A stretch of 64,000 nt of DNA. Source: Pseudomonas_T sp032052615. Lineage in GTDB: Bacteria; Pseudomonadota; Gammaproteobacteria; Pseudomonadales; Pseudomonadaceae. Numbering within the stretch: position 1 is the first letter of the stretch; every line of letters begins with the position of its first letter. Both the position numbers and the translations under genes were made by a program. Under the pieces are notes generated by a model. The model was not told the DNA's origin. It saw nothing but the letters and a program-made list of their open reading frames with translations, and did no database searches. The stretch is taken from the NCBI GenBank assembly GCA_032052615.1, contig DAMBWF010000011.1:53504-117503 (forward strand), in the 5' to 3' direction. Of this stretch, positions 47,186-56,578 are shown piece after piece.

Positions 47186-47878
47186 TCAGCGCTCCGGGTC
47201 GTAGCTGTAGCCCAGGCCGCGATGGGTCTGGATCGGCTCGGCGACAGGGTCCACCTGGCGCAGCTTGGCCCGCAGGCTCTTGATGTGGCTGTCCACCGTG
47301 CGCTCGTAGCCGACCTCGGCCGCCACGCCGAGGGCATCCAGCAGGCGCTCGCGGGTGAATACCCGCTGGGGCTGGCCGAGCAGGGTCTGCAAGAGGCGGA
47401 ATTCGTGGCGGGTCAGGGCCAGAGGCTGGCCCCGGTAGTGAATGCGGTAGCGCTCCAGGTCCACCTGGAACGGGCCGTCCGGCTGCAGCGGGGGCGCGTC
47501 CGGCGCCGGCTCGCGGGGCGCCAGGCGGCGCAGGATGGCCTTGGCCCGGGCGGCCACTTCCCGCGGGCTGAACGGCTTGACCACGTAGTCGTCGGCGCCG
47601 ATCTCCAGGCCCACCACCCGGTCGACTTCCGCGTTGCGCGCGGTGAGGAAGATCACCGGGATGTCGGAGAAGCGCCGCAGCCGCCGGCAGGCCTCGAAGC
47701 CGCTGATGTCCGGTAAGCCGACGTCGAGGATCAGCAGGTCGAAGGGCTGTTGGCGCAGGCGTTCCAGGGCCTCGCCGGCCAGGCTCGACCAAGTGGTGGC
47801 GAAGCCCTCGGCCTGCAGCGCGTAGACCAGGGTATCGGCGATCGCGGCTTCGTCTTCGACGATCAGGATATGTGGCAT
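47186..47878 (-). CDS. creB: Response regulator CreB
   Basis: This 230-residue OmpR-family regulator has a normal receiver (acidic VEDEAA, phosphoacceptor D in LLILDVGLPD, K in VVKPFSPRE) and a winged-helix DNA-binding domain (LTRHEFRLLQTLLGQPQRVF, ERTVDSHIKSLRAKL). It activates creD in response to CreC. No clear TTCAC-N6-TTCAC cre tag was seen before creD. Confidence 0.95.
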   Translation of the reverse strand: MPHILIVEDEAAIADTLVYALQAEGFATTWSSLAGEALERLRQQPFDLLILDVGLPDISGFEACRRLRRFSDIPVIFLTARNAEVDRVVGLEIGADDYVVKPFSPREVAARAKAILRRLAPREPAPDAPPLQPDGPFQVDLERYRIHYRGQPLALTRHEFRLLQTLLGQPQRVFTRERLLDALGVAAEVGYERTVDSHIKSLRAKLRQVDPVAEPIQTHRGLGYSYDPER

Positions 47879-47979
47879 GGCGGCCCCTGCGCAGGCGGAA
47901 CGGGCCCGCCGGCGCGGCGAGCGCGCCTACGGGCGGTGGCGCCGCACGGTGCCGCAGCGACGCGACGCCGTCAACCGGC

Positions 47980-48492
47980 TCAGCAGGACGGCTTGCTGGT
48001 GGTGTACTTGCGGGCGGGGTCCACCGCCGCGTCGAGGCGCTCCAGGGCGCGGGCGCCCACCAGCAGCGGGTAGTTGAAGGCGGTGCGGTCGGCGAGGTTG
48101 ACCTCCACCGTGCGACGCACCTGGCCCAGGCACATCTCCAGCTCGATCACCGGCCGCTTGGCCACTTCGCTGTCGCCGCCGGACTTCTCGTCCTCGTCTT
48201 CGTCGGCGCGGTTCTTGATCTTGCTGATACGCGCCAGGCGGTGCTCGTAGAGGGTGTTGTCGGCGCCCTTGGCGGCCAGGCGGAAGCGCACCCAGTCCTC
48301 GCCGTCGCGCTGGAAGCGCTCGATGTCCTTGGCCGACAGCGAGGCGGTGAGGGCCCCGGTGTCCAGCTTGGCCTTGAGGGTCTGGCCGATTTCCGGCAGG
48401 CGGACGTGCTCGTAGCGGCCGTAGAGGGTCGGTTGCGCCGTGGCGAGAGCCGGCAGCGCGGCCATCGCGAACAGGACGAGGATTCGGTTCAA
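47980..48492 (-). CDS. Secreted retropepsin-like aspartic protease / RimK-type zinc protease family
   Basis: This 170-residue protein has a signal peptide (LNRILVLFAMAALPALATAQ) and a single-domain pepsin-like core with LDTGALTASLSA (catalytic D-T-G), then an acidic DEDEDEK loop and a C-terminal cysteine. The start is a TTG at 48492 with AGGAG eight bases upstream; no ATG or GTG gives an intact signal peptide. Related proteins cleave or bind in the envelope. It lies between creB and a PlsC-like gene. Confidence 0.8.
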   Translation of the reverse strand: MNRILVLFAMAALPALATAQPTLYGRYEHVRLPEIGQTLKAKLDTGALTASLSAKDIERFQRDGEDWVRFRLAAKGADNTLYEHRLARISKIKNRADEDEDEKSGGDSEVAKRPVIELEMCLGQVRRTVEVNLADRTAFNYPLLVGARALERLDAAVDPARKYTTSKPSC

Positions 48493-48691
48493 GGTCGTGG
48501 CTCCTGGCAGGGCGGGCGGACGCTGGCCGGGCGACGGAGCCCGGGGCTCAGCCATAGACTCGCGGCGCCGGGGTTTCGTTCGCCGCCGCGCCCGCGCCGG
48601 AAGCGGCCCGGGGCGAGGCCGGCCCGCTTGGGCGCCTCGAAGCCACTTGGGTATCATGGACGGCCTTTCGCGAGCCAAGGAACCGAACGCC

Positions 48692-49591
48692 ATGCGGGCG
48701 CCTCTCACCGGCCTCTTCGCCACCGTCCTGCTGTTGCTCAACACCCTGCTGCTGATCGGCCCGATGATGCTGGTCGCGCTGGTCAAGCTGGTGTCGCCGA
48801 CCCAGGCCCTGCGCGATCGCTGCGCCCGGGGCGTGATGGCCATCGCCGAGGCCTGGGCGGAGAACGACAAGCGCATCTTCGCCGCCCTCACCCCCACGGT
48901 GTGGGACATTCGCGGCGGCGAACAACTGCGTCGCGACACCTCCTACCTGGTGATCAGCAACCACCAGTCGTGGGTGGACATCCCCGCCCTGGTGCAAGCG
49001 CTCAACCGGCGGGCGCCCTATTTCAAGTTCTTCCTCAAGCAACAATTGATCTGGGTGCCCTTCCTCGGCCTGGCCTTCTGGGCCTTGGAATACCCGTTCA
49101 TGAAGCGCTACTCCAAGGCCTTCCTGGAGAAGCACCCGCACATGCGCGGCAAGGACCTGGAGATCACCCGGGCCGCCTGCGAGAAGTTCAAGCGCCTGCC
49201 GGTGACCGTGGTGAACTACCTGGAAGGCACCCGCTTCACCCCGGCCAAGCAGGCCCTGCAGCAATCCCCCTACCGCTACCTGCTCAAGCCCAAGGCCGGC
49301 GGCGTGGCCTTCGTTCTGGCCGCCCTCGGCGAGCAACTGGACGCCATCCTCGACGTCACCCTGGTCTACCCCGGCGAGCGAGTGCCCGGCTTCTGGGACC
49401 TGCTGTGCGGGCGCGTGCCCCGGGTGATCGTGGACATCCGCACCCTGCGCCTGGACCCGGCGCTGTGGCAGGGCGACTACCAGAACGACCCGGCCTTCCG
49501 CCAGCACATGCAGGACTGGGTCACCCGGTTGTGGCAGGAGAAGGACGCCCGCATCGCCACGCTGCGCGCCGAGGCGAACGCCGCCCGGTAA
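48692..49591 (+). CDS. 1-acylglycerol-3-phosphate acyltransferase-like protein (YihG type)
   Basis: This 299-residue protein has an N-terminal membrane anchor (LFATVLLLLNTLLLIGPMML) and PlsC motifs: NHQSWVD (H-x4-D, about residue 90), FMKRYSK and YLEGTRFTP. YihG-type enzymes act as minor acyltransferases on lysophosphatidic acid. ATG 48692 has AAGGA at a good distance. The frame extends further upstream but only into antisense of the preceding gene. Confidence 0.9.
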   Translation: MRAPLTGLFATVLLLLNTLLLIGPMMLVALVKLVSPTQALRDRCARGVMAIAEAWAENDKRIFAALTPTVWDIRGGEQLRRDTSYLVISNHQSWVDIPALVQALNRRAPYFKFFLKQQLIWVPFLGLAFWALEYPFMKRYSKAFLEKHPHMRGKDLEITRAACEKFKRLPVTVVNYLEGTRFTPAKQALQQSPYRYLLKPKAGGVAFVLAALGEQLDAILDVTLVYPGERVPGFWDLLCGRVPRVIVDIRTLRLDPALWQGDYQNDPAFRQHMQDWVTRLWQEKDARIATLRAEANAAR

Positions 49592-49694
49592 GTTTCCGAC
49601 GAACGCACCGGCGCCCGGGAAACGGGGCGCCGCCGCGCCGTCCGGCGCCTCCCGAGGCCGATGGCGATTGGCCCCGGGCAAACCATCCGTGTTT

Positions 49695-49716
49695 ATATTG
49701 AACGTTCGAACAATAT
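49695..49716. promoter_or_regulatory. BetI-like palindrome upstream of betT
   Basis: ATATTG-AACGTTCGAA-CAATAT has perfect six-base outer arms and an inner AACGTT/TTCGAA pair of overlapping palindromes. It lies 59 bases before the betT ATG. TetR-family BetI sites upstream of choline genes have ATTGAACGTTC-type cores, so BetI control by choline is likely. Confidence 0.5.
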
Positions 49717-49774
49717 CCGAGCCTGGAGGTTTCCCCTTGCCTATCCTTCGCCCCCTGCCGTCGAGGCACGCGCG

Positions 49775-51778
49775 ATGAGCGCGCCGTCGGCCGCGGAGGC
49801 CGCGACGCCCCGCATGAATCCGCCGGTGTTCTACAGCTCGGCGGCGCTGATCCTGGTATTCGCCCTGGTGGTGATGGGCGCCCCCGAGCAAGCCGGCGCC
49901 TGGTTGCTGCGGGCCCAGACCTGGGCCGCCGACAGCGTCGGCTGGTACTACTTGCTGGCGATGACCCTGTACCTGGTGTTCGTGGTGGTCACCGCCCTGT
50001 CCGGCTACGGCAAGATCAAGCTGGGCGCCGACCACGACGAGCCGGAGTTCAGCTACCTGTCCTGGGCCGGCATGCTGTTCGCCGCCGGCATCAGCATCAC
50101 CCTGTTCTTCTTCTGCGTCTCCGAGCCCCTGACCCACTTCGCCCAGCCGCCCCAGGGCGAGGCCGGCACCCGCGAGGCGGCGCGCCAGGCCATGCAGTTG
50201 CTGTTCCTGCACTGGGGCCTGCACGGCTGGGGCGTGTTCGCCCTGGTGGCCATGGCCCTGGCCTATTTCGCCTACCGCCACAACCTTCCCCTGGCCCTGC
50301 GCTCGGCCCTCTACCCGTTGATCGGCAAGCGCATCGACGGCCCCCTGGGCTATGCGGTGGACGCCTTCGGCATCATCGCCACGGTGTTCGGCCTGGGCGC
50401 CGACATGGGCTTCGGCGTGCTGCACCTGAACGCCGGCCTCGACTACCTGTTCGCCATCCCCCACAACCAGTGGGTGCAGGCCGTGCTGATCGCCCTGATG
50501 ATGGGCGCGGCGATCCTGGTGGCGGTGTCCGGGGTGGAAAAGGGCGTGCGCCTGATGTCCGACCTGAACATGCTGCTGGCCTGCGGCCTGCTGTTGTTCG
50601 TGCTGTTCGCCGGGCCGACCCAGCACCTGCTGGAAACCCTGCTGCAGAACCTCGGCGACTACCTTGGCACGCTGCCGGCCAAGAGCTTCGACCTCTACGC
50701 CTATGACGAACCCTCCGACTGGCTGGGCGGCTGGACGGTGTTCTACTGGGCCTGGTGGATCGCCTGGGCGCCCTTCGTCGGCCTGTTCATCGCCCGCATC
50801 TCCCGGGGCCGGACCATCCGCGAGTTCGTCTTCGGCGTGCTGTTCATCCCCCTGGGCTTCACCCTCGCGTGGATGTCCATCTTCGGCAACAGCGCCCTCG
50901 ACCAAGTGATCGGCCATGGTGTTGGCGAGCTGGCCCGGGTCGCCGTGGAAGAGCCGGCCATGGCCATCTACCGGCTGCTGGAAACCTACCCCTGGAGCCG
51001 GGCGGTGATCGGCACCACGGTGTTCGTCAGCTTCGTGTTCTTCGTCACCTCGGCCGACTCCGGCACCGTGGTGCTATCGACCTTGTCGGCGCGGGGCGGC
51101 AACGTCGACGAGGACGGCCCGAAATGGCTGCGGGTGTTCTGGGGCGCGGCCACCGCGCTGATCACCAGCGGGCTGCTGTTCGCCGGCAGCATCGATGCGC
51201 TGAAGTCGGCGGTGGTGCTCACTTCCCTGCCCTTCTCGCTGATCCTGCTGCTGATGATGTGGGGCCTGCACAAGGCGTTCTACCTGGAATCCCAGCGCCA
51301 GCGCGCGCGCCTGCACTCGCCGATGCCGGCGGCGGGCCGCTCCAGCCGCCATGGCGGTGGCTGGCGTCAGCGCCTGAGCCAGGCGGTGCACTTCCCCTCC
51401 CGGGACGAGGTGTACCGCTTCATGGATAGCCGGGTGCGCCCGGCGATGGAAGACGTGGTCGCCCAATTCCGCGAGAAGGGCCTGCGCGTCGACACCGCCC
51501 TGGACGACAGCCACGCCAGCCTCAGCCTGGAGATCGGTCATGGCGAGGAGCACCCGTTCCTCTACCGGGTGGTGATGCGCGGCTACTTCACCCCCTCCTT
51601 CGCCATCGCCGGCCTGCAAGCGCGCAACCTCAACAACCGCCGCTACTACCGCGCCGAGGTACACCTGGCCGAGGGTAGCCAGGACTACGACCTGGTGGGC
51701 TACAGCAAGGAGCAGGTGATCAACGACATCCTCGACCAGTACGAGCGGCACCTGCAGTTCCTGCACCTGGTGCGCTAG
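49775..51778 (+). CDS. betT: BCCT family choline/betaine transporter (BetT-like)
   Basis: This 667-residue protein is a twelve-helix BCCT transporter followed by a long cytosolic C-terminal domain (from about residue 510), as in BetT1/BetT3. Landmarks are GWYYLLAMTLYLVFVVVTAL, MGFGVLHLNAGLDYLF, WAWWIAWAPFVGLFIARISR and TSADSGTVVLSTLSA. It imports choline or betaine for osmoprotection or growth. ATG 49775 follows GAGG. The substrate among quaternary amines is not provable from sequence. Confidence 0.9.
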   Translation: MSAPSAAEAATPRMNPPVFYSSAALILVFALVVMGAPEQAGAWLLRAQTWAADSVGWYYLLAMTLYLVFVVVTALSGYGKIKLGADHDEPEFSYLSWAGMLFAAGISITLFFFCVSEPLTHFAQPPQGEAGTREAARQAMQLLFLHWGLHGWGVFALVAMALAYFAYRHNLPLALRSALYPLIGKRIDGPLGYAVDAFGIIATVFGLGADMGFGVLHLNAGLDYLFAIPHNQWVQAVLIALMMGAAILVAVSGVEKGVRLMSDLNMLLACGLLLFVLFAGPTQHLLETLLQNLGDYLGTLPAKSFDLYAYDEPSDWLGGWTVFYWAWWIAWAPFVGLFIARISRGRTIREFVFGVLFIPLGFTLAWMSIFGNSALDQVIGHGVGELARVAVEEPAMAIYRLLETYPWSRAVIGTTVFVSFVFFVTSADSGTVVLSTLSARGGNVDEDGPKWLRVFWGAATALITSGLLFAGSIDALKSAVVLTSLPFSLILLLMMWGLHKAFYLESQRQRARLHSPMPAAGRSSRHGGGWRQRLSQAVHFPSRDEVYRFMDSRVRPAMEDVVAQFREKGLRVDTALDDSHASLSLEIGHGEEHPFLYRVVMRGYFTPSFAIAGLQARNLNNRRYYRAEVHLAEGSQDYDLVGYSKEQVINDILDQYERHLQFLHLVR

Positions 51779-51810
51779 ACAAGGGCCGGGCCCGCGACAG
51801 AAACGCGGGG

Positions 51811-51834
51811 CCCGGCGGGGCGCCGCCGGGTTTT
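51811..51834 (+). terminator. Terminator of betT
   Basis: CCCGGCGG and CCGCCGGG form an eight-base-pair stem around GGCG, followed by TTTT, 33 bases after the betT stop. Confidence 0.75.
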
Positions 51835-51889
51835 GCTATGGTTGGCCGACTCCGCGCCGGTCGCGGCCGCTGTTTTCCATGGAGGCGCC

Positions 51890-53272
51890 TTGAGCCGTAC
51901 GACCCCTTCCTCCCTCGATGCCTTCTGGCTGGCCGAGGCCATTCGCCTGCGGGAAGCGCAGGCCGGGCCCGTGGAAGACGCCGAGGCCCGGCGCCGGGCC
52001 ATCGCCGGCGGCGGCGACCTGCAGACACGCCTGCTCGCTCGGGCCGCCTGGATTGGCGAGCGCGAGGGGTTGAGGGAGGCTCAGGCCACGGCGCGCCAGG
52101 GCGCCGGCCTGGCGCTGCTGCTCCTCGCCCTGCTGGCCCTCGCGGGCGGCGCGGGCTTGGCCGTCGGCGCCCTTGGCGAGGGCCAGCGTCCGGTGAACGT
52201 GTTCTGGGCGCTGGCCGGCCTGCTCGGACTGAACCTGTTGAGCCTGCTGGGCTGGCTCCTGAGCCTGACCCTCGGCGGCGAGACCGGGGGCACCCTCGGC
52301 CGCCTCTGGCTGTGGCTCAGCGGCGCCCTGGCGCGGGACGCCCGCATCGCGCAGTTGGGCCCGGCGCTGCTGGTGCTGCTGGGACGCCGCCGCCTCACCC
52401 GCTGGGGGCTCGGGCTGTTGGTCCATGGCCTCTGGCTGCTGGCCCTGCTGGCCGCCTTGGGGACCTTGCTGGCGTTGCTGGCCACCCGCCGCTACGGCTT
52501 CGTCTGGGAAACCACTCTGCTGGGAGCGGATGCCTTCGTCGCCCTGACCCAGGGCCTTGGCCGCCTGCCGGCGCTGCTGGGCTTTCCCGTCCCCGACGCG
52601 GCGACCATCCGCGCCAGCGGCGGGCTGGCGCTGGCCATCGAGGCCGCCCGCCATGCCTGGGCCGGCTGGCTGGTGGGAGTGCTGGCGGTATACGGCGTGG
52701 CCCCGCGCCTGCTGCTGGCGGCCCTCTGCGGATGGCGCTGGCGACGAGGCGTGGCGCGCCTGGAACTGGACCTCGGCGACCCCGGCTACGTACTGCTGGG
52801 GGAGCGGCTGATGCCAGCCAGCGAGCGCCTGGGGGTGAACGACGCGGCGCCGGAGCGGCCAACCCCCGCCAGCCTGGGGCCGGTCGCCGCCGGCGAGCGG
52901 GGCGCCTTGCTGGTGGCCATCGAACTGGACGAGCGCCCTTGGCCGCCGCCGCTGCCGGCGGGCGTCGCCGACGCCGGCGTGCTCGACGACGGCGGTCAGC
53001 GCCGACGCCTGCTGGAACAGCTCACCCGCCACCCGCCGGCGCGCCTGGCCATCGCCTGCGACCCCCGCCGCTCGCCGGATCGCGGCACCCTGGCGCTGCT
53101 CGGCGAACTGGCCCGCTGCGCCGGGGCGACCCGGGTCTGGCTGTTGCCGGCGCCACCCGGCGACACCCTCGACCCGGCGCGCCTGGCGGATTGGCGGGCC
53201 GCCCTGGACGACCTGGGCCTGCCCCACGGCGACGCCTCGCCCCTGGCCTGGCTGGAGCACGGCGATGACTGA
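51890..53272 (+). CDS. DUF2868 membrane protein
   Basis: This 460-residue protein has a charged N terminus (LREAQAGPVEDAEARRR), four membrane segments (about residues 70-95, 100-130, 180-205 and 265-300), and a C-terminal soluble domain. It starts at TTG 51890, four bases after GGAGG; the ORF extends upstream without other support. DUF2868 is always found before a DUF3482 GTPase, and the two frames overlap by eight bases here. Function unknown. Confidence 0.82.
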   Translation: MSRTTPSSLDAFWLAEAIRLREAQAGPVEDAEARRRAIAGGGDLQTRLLARAAWIGEREGLREAQATARQGAGLALLLLALLALAGGAGLAVGALGEGQRPVNVFWALAGLLGLNLLSLLGWLLSLTLGGETGGTLGRLWLWLSGALARDARIAQLGPALLVLLGRRRLTRWGLGLLVHGLWLLALLAALGTLLALLATRRYGFVWETTLLGADAFVALTQGLGRLPALLGFPVPDAATIRASGGLALAIEAARHAWAGWLVGVLAVYGVAPRLLLAALCGWRWRRGVARLELDLGDPGYVLLGERLMPASERLGVNDAAPERPTPASLGPVAAGERGALLVAIELDERPWPPPLPAGVADAGVLDDGGQRRRLLEQLTRHPPARLAIACDPRRSPDRGTLALLGELARCAGATRVWLLPAPPGDTLDPARLADWRAALDDLGLPHGDASPLAWLEHGDD

Positions 53273-54638
53273 GCCCTTGCGTCTGGCGGTGGTTGGCCAC
53301 ACCAATGTCGGCAAGACCTCGCTGCTGCGCACCCTGACCCGGGACACCGGCTTCGGCGAGGTCTCCCACCGGCCCAGCACCACCCGCCACGTCGAGGGCG
53401 CGCGGCTGTCGGTGGATGGCGAGGCGCTGCTGGAACTCTACGACACGCCCGGCCTGGAAGATGCCATCGCCCTGCGCGACCACCTGGACGACTTGGAGCG
53501 CCCCGGCGAGCGTCTGGACGGGCCGGCGCGGCTGGCGCGCTTCCTCGCCGGCGGCGAGGCGCGCCAGCGCTTCGAGCAGGAAGCCAAGGTACTGCGCCAG
53601 TTACTGGCCTCCGACGCCGGGCTCTACGTGATAGACGCCCGCGAGCCGGTGCTGGCCAAGTACCGCGACGAGTTGGCGGTGCTGGCCATGGCGGGCCGGC
53701 CGCTGCTGCCGGTGCTGAACTTCGTCGCCAGCGCCGCTCACCGCGAGCCGGCCTGGCGCGAGGCGCTGGCCCGGCTCGGCCTGCATGCCCTGGTGCGCTT
53801 CGACAGCGTGACGCCCGCCGAGGATGGCGAGCAACGCCTCTACGAGAGCCTGGCGCTGCTGCTGGAACGGGCCCGCCCGGCCCTGGAGCGACTGGTGGCC
53901 GACCACCGGCGCCAGGCCGAGGCGCGGCGCCAGGCCGGCGCGCGGCTGATCGCCGACCTGCTGCTGGACGCCGCCGCCTGCCGCCGCCAGGTGCCGGCCG
54001 AGGCCGCCGTGGAGCGGGCCGCCGTGGACGAGCTGCGCCAAGGGGTGCGCCAGCGGGAGCAGCGTTGCGTCGAGGCACTGCTGCGGCTGTATGCCTTCCG
54101 CCGCGACGACGCCCGGGCCGACGACTTGCCGCTGCTGGACGGCCGCTGGCGCGACGACCTGTTCAACCCCGAAAGCCTGCGCCGGCTGGGCCTGCACGTG
54201 GGGGGCGGCGTCGCGGCCGGGGCGGCGGCCGGTGCCGGCCTCGACCTGCTGGTGGGCGGCCTCACCCTGGGCGCCGCGACCCTGGTCGGTGCCCTGGCCG
54301 GCGGCGGCGCCCAGACCGCGCGGCACTATGGCGGGCGCTTGCTGGGCAAGCTCAAGGGACGCCGCGAGCTGACCGTGGACGATGCCGTGCTACGCCTGCT
54401 GGCCCTGCGTCAGCAACAGTTGCTGCAGGCCCTGGAGCGGCGCGGCCACGCGGCCCTGGAGGCGATCCGGCTGGCCGCGCCCGAGGACGAGCGCTGGCGC
54501 AAGGGCACGCTACCGGAGCCGCTGCGGATCGCCCGGGCACGCCCGGAATGGTCGTCCCTGAACCCCGGCGCCCGGCTGGAGCAGCCCGAACGCCTGGCGC
54601 AGGTGGAGCGCCTGGCCCTCTCGCTCGCAACGGACTGA
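53265..54638 (+). CDS. DUF3482 GTPase
   Basis: This 457-residue protein has an N-terminal GTPase domain with G1 GHTNVGKTS (residues 11-19), G3 DTPG and G4-like LNFVA instead of NKxD. Helical regions follow, then a glycine-zipper-like segment (GGGVAAGAAAGAGLDLLVGG, about residues 306-325) that could insert in membrane. It is coupled to the DUF2868 membrane protein, and the two probably form one membrane-associated GTPase unit. Function unknown. Confidence 0.88.
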   Translation: MTEPLRLAVVGHTNVGKTSLLRTLTRDTGFGEVSHRPSTTRHVEGARLSVDGEALLELYDTPGLEDAIALRDHLDDLERPGERLDGPARLARFLAGGEARQRFEQEAKVLRQLLASDAGLYVIDAREPVLAKYRDELAVLAMAGRPLLPVLNFVASAAHREPAWREALARLGLHALVRFDSVTPAEDGEQRLYESLALLLERARPALERLVADHRRQAEARRQAGARLIADLLLDAAACRRQVPAEAAVERAAVDELRQGVRQREQRCVEALLRLYAFRRDDARADDLPLLDGRWRDDLFNPESLRRLGLHVGGGVAAGAAAGAGLDLLVGGLTLGAATLVGALAGGGAQTARHYGGRLLGKLKGRRELTVDDAVLRLLALRQQQLLQALERRGHAALEAIRLAAPEDERWRKGTLPEPLRIARARPEWSSLNPGARLEQPERLAQVERLALSLATD

Positions 54639-54875
54639 CCCCAACGCGTCGCCATCGGCTCCGCTCACGGCAGTGTCCATGCCGGGGCGTGCATCGCGCC
54701 GGGCTGGCCTGCCCGCCGGACCCGGCCACGCCATGCAGCGCCGACGAGCACAAGGCGTGCCCCACATCGGCGGCCGATCGTGCTCGCACCGTGTTCTCAC
54801 CCCTGTTCGCCGACGAGACGCCGCCTCGGACAGCGGGACGCTGCCGGCTCCGGCTTGCCGCCGGCGGGACGGCCG
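54639..54875. other. Intergenic region, no supported gene
   Basis: A 237-base convergent gap between the DUF3482 gene and thyA. I see no ribosome-supported ORF, tRNA or strong terminator. Confidence 0.4.
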
Positions 54876-55670
54876 TCAGACCGCCACCGGTGCCTTGATG
54901 TGGGGGTGAGCCTGGTAGCCGACCAGCTCGAAGTCCTCGAAGCGGAAGGCGAACAGGTCCTTCACCTCGGGGTTGAGCTTCATGGTCGGCAGCGGCAGCG
55001 GTTCGCGGGAGAGCTGCAGGTCGGCCTGTTCCAGATGGTTGGCATAGAGGTGGCAGTCGCCGCCGGTCCAGATGAATTCGCCTGGTTGCAGGTCGCAGAC
55101 CTGGGCCACCATCAGGGTCAGCAGGGCGTAGCTGGCGATGTTGAAGGGCACCCCGAGGAAGATGTCCGCCGAACGCTGGTAGAGCTGGCAGCTGAGCTTG
55201 CCGTCGGCCACGTAGAACTGGAACAGCGCATGGCAGGGCGGCAGGGCCATCTGGTCCACCAGGGCCGGGTTCCAGGCGGAGACGATCAGCCGGCGCGAAT
55301 CCGGGTTGTGGCGGATCATCTCCACCAGTTTGGCGATCTGGTCGATGGATTCGCCATCGGGCGCCGGCCAGGAGCGCCATTGGTAACCATACACCGGGCC
55401 CAGCTCGCCGTGCTCGTCGGCCCATTCGTCCCAGATGGAGACGCCGTTTTCCTTCAGGTAGCGGATGTTGGTCTCGCCCTTCAGGAACCACAGCAGCTCG
55501 TGGACGATGGATTTCAGGTGGCACTTCTTGGTGGTCACCAGCGGGAAGCCGTCGGCCAGGTCGAAGCGCATCTGGTAGCCGAACACGCTGTAGGTGCCAG
55601 TGCCGGTGCGGTCGCTCTTGAAGGTGCCGTGCTCGCGCACGTGGCGCATCAGGTCGAGGTACTGTTTCAT
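54876..55670 (-). CDS. thyA: Thymidylate synthase
   Basis: This 264-residue enzyme methylates dUMP to dTMP using methylenetetrahydrofolate. MKQYLDLMRHVREHGTFKSD starts the protein; the nucleophile cysteine is in ALPPCHALFQFYV, RRLIVSAWNP supplies phosphate-binding arginines, and DIFLGVPFNIASYALLTLMV is a conserved block. It is downstream of lgt in the same direction, as I recall for P. aeruginosa. Confidence 0.97.
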   Translation of the reverse strand: MKQYLDLMRHVREHGTFKSDRTGTGTYSVFGYQMRFDLADGFPLVTTKKCHLKSIVHELLWFLKGETNIRYLKENGVSIWDEWADEHGELGPVYGYQWRSWPAPDGESIDQIAKLVEMIRHNPDSRRLIVSAWNPALVDQMALPPCHALFQFYVADGKLSCQLYQRSADIFLGVPFNIASYALLTLMVAQVCDLQPGEFIWTGGDCHLYANHLEQADLQLSREPLPLPTMKLNPEVKDLFAFRFEDFELVGYQAHPHIKAPVAV

Positions 55671-55759
55671 TTCACACTCGAAGGGCGCGGGGTCGGCGCG
55701 CGGAAGCGAAGGAGAGCCGGCCGGCCCCGTGCGCCCTCACGGGACCGGCGCACGCCGGG

Positions 55760-56569
55760 TCAGGCGACGCGGGCGCGAGGCTCGCGATGGCGGTAGGCCA
55801 GGGCGATCAGCGACAGGCCGCCGAGGATCATCGGCAGGCACAGCACCTGGCCCATGGTCAGCCAGCCGAACGCCAGGTAGCCGAGCTGGGCGTCCGGCAC
55901 CCGGACGAACTCGACGATGAAGCGGAACAGGCCGTAGCACAGGGCGAACATGCCCGACACCGCCATGGTCGGCCGGGGCTTGCGGGAATAGAACCAGAGG
56001 ATCAGGAACAGCGCCACGCCCTCCAGGGCGAACTGGTAGAGCTGGGACGGATGGCGCGGCAGTTGCGCGGGGTCGCTGAACGGCGGGAAGACCATGGCCC
56101 AGGGCAGGTCGGTGGGCTTGCCCCACAGCTCGGCGTTGATGAAGTTGCCGATGCGTCCGGCGCCCAGGCCGATCGGCACCAGCGGGGCGATGAAGTCCAT
56201 CAGCTCGAAGAAGCCCTTGCCGTTGCGCCGACCGAACCACCAGGTCGCCAGCATCACGCCGATCAACCCGCCATGGAACGACATGCCGCCCTTCCACACT
56301 TCGAGGATCAGCAAGGGGTTGGCCAGATAGGCCGGCAGGTCGTAGAACAGCACGTAGCCCAGCCGCCCGCCGACGATCACCCCCATGGCCACCCAGAACA
56401 CCAGGTCGGAGAGTTTCTCCCGGGTCCAGGTCGGGTCGAAGCGCGGCAACCGGCGCGTCGCCAGCCACCAGGCGCCCCCGATGCCGATCAGGTACATCAG
56501 CCCGTACCAGTGGATTTTCAGCGGACCCAGGCTGAGCGCCACCGGGTCGATGTTCGGATAAGCCAGCAT
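55760..56569 (-). CDS. lgt: Prolipoprotein diacylglyceryl transferase
   Basis: This 269-residue seven-helix enzyme adds diacylglycerol to the lipobox cysteine. SFHGGLIGVM and the signature GRIGNFINAELWGKPTD carry the essential His and Arg; FRFIVEFVRVPD closes the protein. ATG 56569 is used; a GTG just before it is possible. AAGGAG lies six bases upstream. Confidence 0.95.
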   Translation of the reverse strand: MLAYPNIDPVALSLGPLKIHWYGLMYLIGIGGAWWLATRRLPRFDPTWTREKLSDLVFWVAMGVIVGGRLGYVLFYDLPAYLANPLLILEVWKGGMSFHGGLIGVMLATWWFGRRNGKGFFELMDFIAPLVPIGLGAGRIGNFINAELWGKPTDLPWAMVFPPFSDPAQLPRHPSQLYQFALEGVALFLILWFYSRKPRPTMAVSGMFALCYGLFRFIVEFVRVPDAQLGYLAFGWLTMGQVLCLPMILGGLSLIALAYRHREPRARVA

Positions 56570-56578
56570 CACGACTCC

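Noticed and set aside
48548..50917. 789-codon minus-strand ORF opposite the PlsC-like gene and betT
   Set aside because: It runs antisense through two real genes and the BetI-like site.
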